A stretch of 10,473 bases of DNA, taken from Ichthyophonus hoferi (Eukaryota; Opisthokonta; Ichthyosporea; Ichthyophonida; Ichthyophonidae). The translations under genes and the position numbers were made by a program. Of the stretch, positions 1-9,317 are shown in pieces. The notes under the pieces were generated by a model, which saw only the letters and a list, made by a program, of their open reading frames with translations, ran no database searches and was not told the DNA's origin. Numbering within the stretch: the first letter of the stretch is position 1; each line of letters opens with the position of its first letter. The stretch covers positions 58,640 through 69,112 of the forward strand of contig NAOQ01000397.1 in assembly GCA_002751075.1 (NCBI GenBank). Reading direction: 5' to 3'.

Positions 1-28
1 TTTTTTTTTTTTTTTTTTTTTTTTTTTT
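1..28. repeat. Poly-T run at window edge (28 T)
   Basis: 28 consecutive T from the first base; the true length is unknown because the window starts inside it. A second run of 15 T lies at 88-102. Read on the minus strand these are poly-A runs. Either could be simple sequence or the tail of a retroposed copy, but no element body or target-site duplication was identified. Confidence 0.9.
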
Positions 29-904
29 CATATTAGTTTTTATTATTGAGTATAAGTTCAAATTGATTTGGCTTACTCTTTACTCTCTTTTTTTTTTTTT
101 TTAGTAGTATTAGCAGTATACTGTAGTATTTTATGTTGTAGTGTTACTTTTGAGGCTATAAAGTTCCAATGGTAGTTATTGTGAATGATTTTTAGATTTT
201 AAGGGAAAATAAAATGCAGTGACCACTGGCTAGCCCTTTTATGCTCCTGTGTCTTGAGAGGGTTTAGACCTTAATAGGACATAGGAGATATAGAATATAA
301 GGAGTTTACAGATAAACAGGTGAGTACACAACTGCAATAATAGTACTCAGGCTGTTAGGTTGTTTTTGCTAATATAGGATAATTTAATTTACCATTTCAA
401 AACTGAATTCTTGCTACTGTACAACGAATAATGCCCTGAAAAGTTTACTATATTTAATCAGGAGTTGTGGAGATAGAGAAAGACGGGTGGAGGGAAAGCC
501 TACAAAAAGTAGTTATTGGGGTGGATGTTAGTTTAAGTGTTGTTGGTGTCCTTGCCGCCATGTGTTCATGTTTTTACATGTAAACAAGTTAATATAGTGT
601 AATTGAATAGGTGTTTCTGGAGAGTGAAGATGCAGGTAAGGAGGAAGGCAAGTATTTTATATTCCAGTTAGGTTGGTGAAGCAACCAAAATTGAGATTTT
701 TCTTAGCATTTATATTCGTATTTCATTTCAATGCCAGATCCCCAGAAGATGTATCATGAGTAGTAAGCAAACTTTGATTGGAGAATAGATCTTACATCTT
801 ATGGGCACATAACGTATTAAATTAGGCTATTAAATTATGCTTGTTAGCTTGCACAAAGTATTGGTCGGATAAAGAGCAAACAATTATATTATGTCAATTA
901 TATC

Positions 905-956
905 TTTATTTTCAATTAACAAGGTAATGAGACTAAAAATGAGCCAGCCATTTATT
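905..956 (-). promoter_or_regulatory. Candidate PIGG polyadenylation signals (two AATAAA)
   Basis: On the minus strand AATAAA occurs at 956-951 and again at 910-905. These are the first canonical hexamers downstream of the PIGG stop codon, about 650-700 bases away. They would imply a fairly long 3'UTR. A non-canonical signal closer to the stop cannot be excluded. Confidence 0.25.
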
Positions 957-1606
957 TTACAGCGTGTTCTTCTTGGGAGCATATCTATATTATACCTAAT
1001 ATCTGTAATATAAATATAAACGCCTAAAGGCCTTGAAGATAAATCGAATCAATTAGCTATCACTACCACTAGCCCAGCGAAACCAACTATTATTCGCAAA
1101 CCAGTTGAAGATACCGATGCCTGTGAACTAATCACCAAAGCTACTATAAATTCTTATAGGCCTATAACTGTGCACAACACAAGTATATATTTATATGTAC
1201 GCATCAGTTTATACCTCAATGTATAAGTGCATACACTCACATGGCGTCATGGTATATAGTCCATTAAATACACATCCGTAGAGAATAACTTCATAAGACA
1301 GCCTGTGACTTGAGGCCAACAAAGATACTACAGGTGCTACTAAATGCTTCCATATATATGTGAATGTGCCAATAATAAAACTGGGGCTATAACACCTATG
1401 TCCCATCCTGTAACCAAGCAGAAAGTACTAAATGGCCAGTCAAGATATACCTTGAATATTTGGATGTGCTTGCAGAGACCTTCACACATACAAGTATACA
1501 AATATATTTGACTACTTCACTCGACCAAAACACAATGCTTACACATCTTACTATATTCTGATATGTTCAAGTAGGATTTCCCACATTACACTCAGCAGAA
1601 AACGTT

Positions 1607-1836
1607 TTACGACTGAAGTAATGCTGCCAGTGTCAAAAGGGCCAAAAATACACAGTCGGCTGTGGCAAACAAAAGCTTGGGAGCCATTACACTCCATACA
1701 AATAAATGGTGTCGGTGGAAGGTCACAGAGCAAGCCAGGGCGGTTACCATTGCACTGCAGATTGTCTGTATACCCAACATAGAAATAACAATGTTCGATT
1801 GATGGCCTTGCTTTTGCTTCGTTCTCTCCAATTGAT
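1607..1836 (-). CDS. PIGG: PIGG exon H: last exon, C-terminal HHLFVWSV block and stop
   Basis: Encodes residues 701-776 and the TAA stop at 1609-1607. After a basic loop (QLERTKQKQGHQ) come a span at about 715-738 and RHHLFVWSVMAPKLLFATAD, matching the R-Y/N-HLF-I/V-WSVFSPKLLYE signature near the C terminus of GPI ethanolamine phosphate transferases. A final span (762-774) ends in LLQS. The acceptor is CTATACAG (AG at 1838-1837), and its phase fits exon G (A+AT = Asn). The end position matches the family, so the C terminus is complete. Confidence 0.92.
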
Positions 1837-4800
1837 CTGTATAGGTGAACGAATGAAAAAGGTGTCAGATATCAGGAGTAACAAATCAATTTCTGATCAT
1901 GTCTTCACTGTAACCAATAACCATAGCTCGAATTAGAAAAAAAAACGGAATAAAAATAGAGTAGAACAAAACAGAATAAAATAAATCAGAATAGCATGAA
2001 ATATAATATAATCCAATAGAATAAACTAGAGAATAATAAAATGGAATACAATACAGTATAATGGAATATATCAAATATAACTTGTATTGTTACAAAGTTT
2101 CAAAGGCAAATATGTGAAAATAGGAGAGGACCAAAATAGCGTGAAAAAATATCTGATAAAGCAGACCAACTTACTAGAGCACCCAACCATTAGGGACGGT
2201 GAACAGATCGCCCAAAACAGTGGACCAGTGCAGGCAATGAGAGCTGTTAACAATCCTACAACCACCCCATTGCCATACTCCGTCAACCTAGGTAACCAGG
2301 AGGGATTGTTATTAAAACAGAAATGATAACAGGAAAGGTTGTAGGTGAACTCGAGGCAATAGAGGGAAAAAAGGAAGAGTTGTATAAAAAAGCCCGTCAG
2401 AAGAAAAAAATAAAATACAAGATAACAAGTAAGCCAAACCGCGAGTGAAAAGGATACAAATGAGATAGGAGGAGAAAGAAATGAATGAGAAAAAGGGAGA
2501 GAGAGGAGATAAATAGATATGATAATGAACTTTAACCAAACCAAAAAATAGTAGTCATGTGACAACGTGTGACAAGAGTGCATTTATTCAGAAGCCGTTC
2601 GATTTGCAAATTCAGATTGATATCCAGTTTAAGGAGAGTTAAGATAGATACGAGATAGATTTCAAGAAATTGTAGAAATGGAACCAAATGAGAACGCAGG
2701 AAAAGAAAAAAACTCGTTGATAATTAACGTGATGGTGTGTAATATCCATCACTAGTAATAGTTCACTAATTTAGTATTATTGAAAGACAGCAATTGATTA
2801 GATAAGTCTAAGGGAAATACGAGATATGGATATGATAAGACGAAATGGTGGTACTTGCTAGGAGAGGGAAAGAGAAGCAATATACGTGTACATGTATATG
2901 TATATGTATATGTATAAGTATAAGTATAAATATAAGTATAAGTATATGAATATGCTGAGGTGGAGAGAAAGCAAAGATATAAAGAAATATAACAAAACCT
3001 ATTTATTCGATATAGATACACATACATACCCTGTATATGCCCCGCTAATATCCACAGACGAAAGGCTATTGGAGTTGCCAAACTGAAAGAATGCAGCCTT
3101 GCCCACCCAGGCTAATAAGGGACCAAGCCACCAGGAGCGATGCACACCATACTCACGAATCCATGATTTCCACCCAATTACTTCTAGAAGAAATATAATG
3201 GCCAATGGCAGATTGTGGGGCTTGTGGAGAAGGAGTACAAGAGAGAAGAGAGGCAGTAGAGTTGGAGCATTCCCTGTTTTAAAAGTAAGTGTTTTGTAAG
3301 GATTATAAACTAGTTGTAATGAGATGGTGATTGTGGGTATCTAGTAGGTTTGTGATAAAAAGATAATAAAAAAGTACTAGGATGGGGCTTCGGATTATGA
3401 TGTGATAGTGGTTGGGCAAACAATATAGTATAGTATAGTACAGTACAGTATAGTATAGTATAGTATAATATAATATAATATAGTATACATAAATAAACAA
3501 ATAATAAGTGGCATACAATTGTCTAGAAGAAGTAAGCCAGGATGAACAAGGAGATCAAACTAGAATAGCAGCACATCCACACACATTCTTCTACAGTATA
3601 TATACATGTTATACATTTCCTTTCCTCTATTCGCAAGTGCCTAGTTAAGAACCTCCAAATATGTTACGTATCTTCCGAGCAGAAAATAAACGCGGATGTA
3701 TTATATTGTGCTGTGTTATATTATATTATGCTATATTGTGTTATATTATATTATATTATGTTATATTATATTATGTTATATTATGTTATGTTATATTGTG
3801 TTATATTATATTATATTATATTATGCTATATTGTGTTATATTATATTATATTATATTATATTATGTTATATTATGCTATATTGTGTTATATTATGCTATG
3901 TTATGTTATGCTATATTGTGTTATATTGTGTTATATTATATTATATTATGTTATATTATGTTATGTTATATTGTGTTATATTATATTATATTATGCTATG
4001 TTATGTTATATTATGCTATGTTATGTTATATTATGCTATGGTGTGCTCTGATATATCAGCAGAGTATACAATATGATCCAAAACACCAAGCACAATACTG
4101 TACATCACATATGAAACATGATACAATACTTACCTAAAACCCCTATCCAATTCAGTCTCACTGTAGCCAACCCACCAACAAAGATACAGCTGTAAGCCGC
4201 CTGTGCAACCAGGACTTTGTTTGCATCAAAGATGTACATAATAGCTTTTAGAATATCCTGAATCATACCAAGTCCTAATAGTGGTTGTGTACTAGCCAAA
4301 AAGGCAGTCTCCTCAGCCTTGTAGACCAATGACAGGAGAGAGGAAACAGACAAGGCAGATAGAGCTGCTCCTACAGTAAATGAATGCGCCTGGTACCTTA
4401 CCAGAGGTACAGATAAATATAGAAAGTAGGCCAGGATAAAAGGGGGAAGGAAAGTAGAAATGACCAATAAGCTTAATAGGAGGGGTTGTTGGGATTTCAT
4501 TTGTAACCACATCGCCATGTCTGCGCCTCCTCTCCACTTGTCTCCCGTCTGCATGTCCCCATATATAACCATTTACACATATATCAGTTTCATCCATTAT
4601 TACTGTCATGTTATTAGGTTTAGGTTTATCCTATAGGAAAGACCACATAGGCCATATAATTACTAGGCTTCCTATATGCCTTCAATCTAACCTTAGTGGC
4701 TTATATGGTGGCTCTGTGTATGTTATGCTAACAAAATATAAATAGACCTAGTGACACGGGGCGTCAGACAAGGGTTTTTATTTCTGTCCTAAATTCTAGA

Positions 4801-7800
4801 ATGCTTGTTGAAAGTAATTAGCATTATTACTCCCTCCAATTAGAGAGGGGGTGTTAATTAAAACAGATATTAAAGGATAGCTGACAATTACCTTTCTAAG
4901 CACTTCCTCCTTTTAAAAATTCTTTCTCTCTATTGCTATCTTTTCCTACACAATCAAATCAACCACACTTAACCTCCAGCTCCCATGGCAACATACTAAC
5001 ATTTAGTATTGGTTGAGAATTTTATTGTCAAAGAACTATTCGTAATATACACTATGCATAATTATTATTGTAACTCAAAGTCTATATCTAGTATTATTGG
5101 TGGCTATTGGTCAATAGAGAGGGGAATACAATTATATAATTATAATAAGAATTTACTATTGGGCAACTGTATCAATACATTAGTATGCTATTATACTCGT
5201 AGTATAAGTATAAAGTGTAGAGGTAGAGGAGCATAAATTTAAGAATAATCTACTATGTATGTTTGTCTTCATTATACATTGGACTAATTTGTTTATATAT
5301 GATATGATATGATAGGATAGGATATGATAAGACAAAATATAATATGATATGATATAATTGATATAATCGAATAGGATAAAATATAATATGATGATATAAT
5401 ATGATACGATAGGATAAAATATAATATGATATGATATAATATGATAGGATATGATATAATAGGATATAATGTCATATGATATAATTCACCCTGCAGCCAC
5501 ACTTAACCTGCTACATATTACAGAAGAAAACCACTAGTGATCTATTTTATGCACAAAGTTATACATACACATACATCCACTTGCTTTCAATTTCAAACGG
5601 TTGCACGCATTCCCTCTCATAATAAAATTAACTAGTCAATCAGTTCCTATCAATAACTTATTTAAAATTTAAAACCAGTGGATTTATGCCTTTACAGCGT
5701 ACAACATAATAAAAAGGTCAGAGACTATAACACTGATTTTAGCGCATATTTTAGTTAATTATAAGAACTGAAGATATGTAATATGAACATTGTCCGAATA
5801 TATATATTCACATTTCTTGTAAGCGTAGAATGTAAGTGGTACCACAATTATTAAAAGCATTGACAACAGTATTTACACACACATTCACACAGACCTGGTT
5901 AAATGTTCTCAGAAACCGGGTACAGATTAATAATAACAGCGGCGCGCCCAATCTAATCAGCGATCTGTGTGGACTGTGTGGACAATGACTGGTGATTTCT
6001 CCCAATATTGAACCCAGACCCTGTAGCAGTTGCATTGCATGAGCAGTAGAGACAATATAGTATAGGGTTTGATGCTCTTCCTCTACAAAACTTGTAGCAA
6101 ACATGCTGATCATGTGTATTAACGTCGCTCCTATTACAAAATAACCGTATGTATCGCATTGAACTCCAGCTGTTGCAGTTGTTTTCTTAGACAGTGTCTT
6201 AAAAATATCCTCCAAGTTCTGTAAAAAATAAACTAAAAGATTAGCATAGTAAATAGAATAGAATACAATATAGTATAATATAGTATAGAATACATAACAC
6301 AGTATAGTATAGTATAATACAGTATAGTATATATAATGGTAATAGTGTATAGTACAGCAATTGAAGAGAGAGATGTTCCTAACTAAATGAAATAACAAAA
6401 CTACGAACCACGGTCCACAGATAAGATTTAATATAATATAAGCCAATTAGAATGAGTAAACGTCAGGCATGTTGTCGTGTGTGATATACTACAATCTTTT
6501 AGTCTATATATATAACAGTGTTAAAACGCTGAAATATAGCTAAAAAAACATACATACATACATTCAAGCACACTATTCTACTATTCCACTATTCAGTTAT
6601 ATCATTGTACTATACTATTCTACTACACTATTCCACTACATTATTCTATTATACTATTCTACTACACTATTCCACTACATTATTCTATTATACTATTCTA
6701 CTACACTATTCCACTACATTATTCTATTATACTATTCTACTACACTATTCCACTACATTATTCTATTATACTATTCTACTACACTATTCCACTACATTAT
6801 TCTATTATACTATTCTACTATACTATTCCACTACATTATTCTATTATACTATTCTATTATACTATTCTACTATCACATACACGTACCCATATTTTATGGA
6901 GGGAGGTACAGGTCTCATAGAGGAGAAATAACAAAGTGCCAATCATCATCACTATGCCAACATAGAAACCAGCCCATAGACTGCCAATGGAAGGGCAGAG
7001 ACCAGGGGAGGTGACAACAGTACTACAGGCAGCACGTGTTATCCCCACCGACAATACCAAGTAGCTCGCTGACCACATCACGGGTAAGACCAAGCTAATA
7101 TGTACAGGTATAGAAGGATGATTCTTATGTAGTGTTGCTATAATAGTAATAACCGTGAAGTTCAGAGCCACGAGGGCCAACAAGGTGCAGCCCATTACTA
7201 ACGATGGTACGTCATAGCCTGAGCGTGCTGAGGTCGCTGTGTCCTGGGCCTTACGTAAGGCTTCATAGTATGCACCAACCACCTTCTCTAGGCTGTCGTC
7301 TGAAAGTGATCCTGAGCCTATAAATTCATTGTGTGCCATGGTTGCTTTATCGAAGAGAGACGTCGATAAAGCGACTTTGGCTGGGTCTGCTCCTGAAATG
7401 CCGTGGAGTACAGATTGAAGTTGATAGGAGTTAATATAGAGTGCTCGAAGGAGCTCAGACGGCGACATGACTGAACGGAGAATAGGTAATACCGCAATAC
7501 CTAGACTACCCTTGGGAATGGGTAGACCTAGAAGCAGAGAAACGGTAGGCGCTACATCCATCTGATGGATAGTAGGTGGTAGTCCTATAGGTACGGAATG
7601 GATCAGTAGTTGTTATTGTATAGGATAGTATATTATAGAGTATAGTATAGTATAGTATAGTGTAGTATAGTGTAGTATAGTATAGTGTAGTGTAGTGTAG
7701 TATAATATAGTATAGTATGGTATAGTATAGTGTAGTATAGTGTAGTGTAGTGTAGCATAGTATAATATAGTATAGTATAGTGTAGTATATATAGTACAGA

Positions 7801-9277
7801 GTATAGTACAGCATATTACAGAGGATAGTATAGTATAGTATAGTATAGTATAGTATAGTATAGTATAGTATAGTATAGTGTAGTGTAATATAATATAGTA
7901 TAGTATAGTATAGTATAGTATGGTATAATATAGCGTAGTATAGCATAGTATAGTGTAGTATAGTATAATATAATATAGTATAGTGGAGTATAGTATAGAG
8001 TATAGTATAGTATATTATCATATGTCATTGTATTGTTGTATTGATTGTTATGTTTTGGTGTGGCTTTTTTTTTTACGGTTAGATTTCTGTGTAAGTACTT
8101 CCTTAACTTCCTTCTATTGTCGTTTATCTTTTCACATGAATTTCTTTTAGCCAAGAGATATAAGTTATACAGCCTTGTTTAAATATAAATAAAAAGATTT
8201 TATTGTATTTTATTATCATATGGACATTCTACAATCAGTTTTAACCAATGAATCCATGCATTGCCAATCACCATATCTGTAATTGTTCTTCATATAAAGA
8301 TTAAAATAATTTACAAAAAGACAGTCCCTAGTAGGTATATGTATATACTATACTATATTGATTTATATTATATCATATTATATTATATTACACTAAATCA
8401 TATTAGGCAATATTATACTATACTATACTATACTATATTGACTTATATTATACTGTATATATTGGTAAAATAATAAACATAAACATACAAAGATAATCCT
8501 ACCTCCAGAGCCTCTTCCACCACTAAATAATGAGCCAATAAATAAGACGGCTGTTTCAGTCTCCAATGGGGACCCACCCCCATGGTTACCTTGATCGGTC
8601 ATACCGTGGTCCCCACATACAACATAGAGGGTTGCTAGGCAACCCCTATGCGTCATGTTCTTCCCTTGGCACTCCACTTTGTGACTTTGTAGCTGTGCCA
8701 ACCAACCAACCAACCCATCTGTTTAATATTTATCCTCTTTTAAAAAATAAAAAATTAAATGAATTTCAACTGTTTTTCTATTAGCAATCATTGAGGGGCA
8801 CGTATTATATATACCAGTTAGTTTCAGGTGACTTCTTATAAACAATACTGATTAGTAATTGAACAAACTTGCACAATCTATCATAGCTTTTAACACTAGT
8901 AGGACTGGTCCCTGTACTTTGGTAGACAGTTTTAACATAATAACCACGAGCTGATTACAATGTCTTGTAAACTATATATATATATTGTTAGATAAATATA
9001 GATAGGGTATATGTATATGTATAAATAATTAAATAGACATAGATAGAGTATATATGTGTGTATATATATCTTGTAAAATATACACACGCTTATTGGAAAA
9101 CCATCTCTCCAAGCCATAATCATGCCTGAACATCTGTTACATACACATCTGTGTATATGTACTACAATGTAAGATTGCATATTGACCACTACATATAGAG
9201 CATGTAAATAACTATATTTAAATTACTACCTTACTACACAAAACATACAAATAATTATGTATAACTTACTAATCATT

Positions 9278-9317
<40 letters not shown>

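Larger units (their letters stand above)
1..1606. other. 3' flank of PIGG: probable 3'UTR and unassigned sequence
   Basis: No conserved protein block was recognised here on either strand. Going left from the PIGG stop, the sequence is non-repetitive and less A/T-biased down to about 1020, so part of it is probably 3'UTR. The hydrophobic-looking minus-strand open frame at 1406-1209 has no recognised motif. 1020-1226 is open on the plus strand. 103-1000 holds no array, only ordinary A/T-rich sequence with a perfect 12-bp palindrome, TTTACATGTAAA, at 573-584. Confidence 0.5.
2288..3029 (-). other. PIGG: PIGG intron F-G
   Basis: A 742-bp intron with GTATGT donor and CCTAG acceptor. It contains the hexamer array at 2889-2954 and a strongly purine-rich stretch on the plus strand (2444-2516, pyrimidine-rich in the transcript) about 155 bases before the acceptor. 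The rest (2517-2888) shows no recognisable feature. Long minus-strand open frames here extend exon G into the intron. Confidence 0.85.
3274..4133 (-). other. PIGG: PIGG intron E-F
   Basis: An 860-bp intron with an ideal GTAAGT donor. It holds two pentamer arrays (3423-3487 and 3698-4040). Sequence between and around them (3274-3422, 3488-3697, 4041-4133) is unique, with no coding signal. Confidence 0.85.
6219..6886 (-). other. PIGG: PIGG intron C-D
   Basis: A 668-bp intron with GTACGT donor (or GTATGT 6 bases on) and a strong TTTTTTACAG acceptor. It is bracketed by two arrays: 6252-6336 near the acceptor and the 39-bp minisatellite 6571-6873 near the donor. 6337-6570 is unique, except for a short CATA run at 6549-6562. 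Confidence 0.85.
7585..8502 (-). other. PIGG: PIGG intron B-C
   Basis: A 918-bp intron with GTAGGA donor and CTATAG acceptor. Two pentamer arrays (7619-8016 and 8339-8461) fill more than half. 8017-8338 is unique A/T-rich sequence with a 10-T run at 8065-8074 and no coding signal. Confidence 0.85.

Noticed and set aside
550-600. GCCGCCATG Kozak-like start on the plus strand at 555-563
   Set aside because: The frame stops after seven codons and there is no conserved continuation.
620-650. GATGCAG|GTAAGG, a plus-strand donor-like site at about 631-637
   Set aside because: No plus-strand coding block precedes it; a chance match in unassigned flank.
1209-1406. 65-residue minus-strand frame with a membrane-like look
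   Set aside because: Beyond the PIGG stop codon, non-ATG or weak start context, no recognised motif; could be chance in 3'UTR.
3661-4137. Three overlapping plus-strand open frames of 112-158 residues rich in Leu, Tyr, Ile and Cys
   Set aside because: They are translations of the TTATA/TTATG pentamer array, which is open in all three frames by arithmetic. They lie inside PIGG intron E-F and match no protein family.
4313-4609. 98-residue minus-strand open frame overlapping exon E
   Set aside because: Out-of-frame shadow of exon E; the correct frame carries the PIGG TGDKW and membrane-span pattern.
5009-5236. 75-codon plus-strand open frame
   Set aside because: Non-ATG start, A/T-driven composition (many Tyr, Asn, Ile), inside intron D-E, no domain.
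6605-6931. Plus-strand open frame with a 13-residue repeat (YYTILLHYSTTLF)
   Set aside because: A perfect protein repeat only because the minisatellite unit is 39 bp (13 codons). The frame then runs antisense into exon C. No signal or domain supports a repeat protein.
3698-8016. Possibility that the regular repeats form a CRISPR array
   Set aside because: Units are contiguous 5-, 39- or 40-bp repeats without unique spacers, in introns of a eukaryotic gene.
7506-8154. Minus-strand open frames of 112 and 171 residues made of YYTIL repeats
   Set aside because: Translation of the TATAG array; one of them runs on into a wrong frame of exon C.
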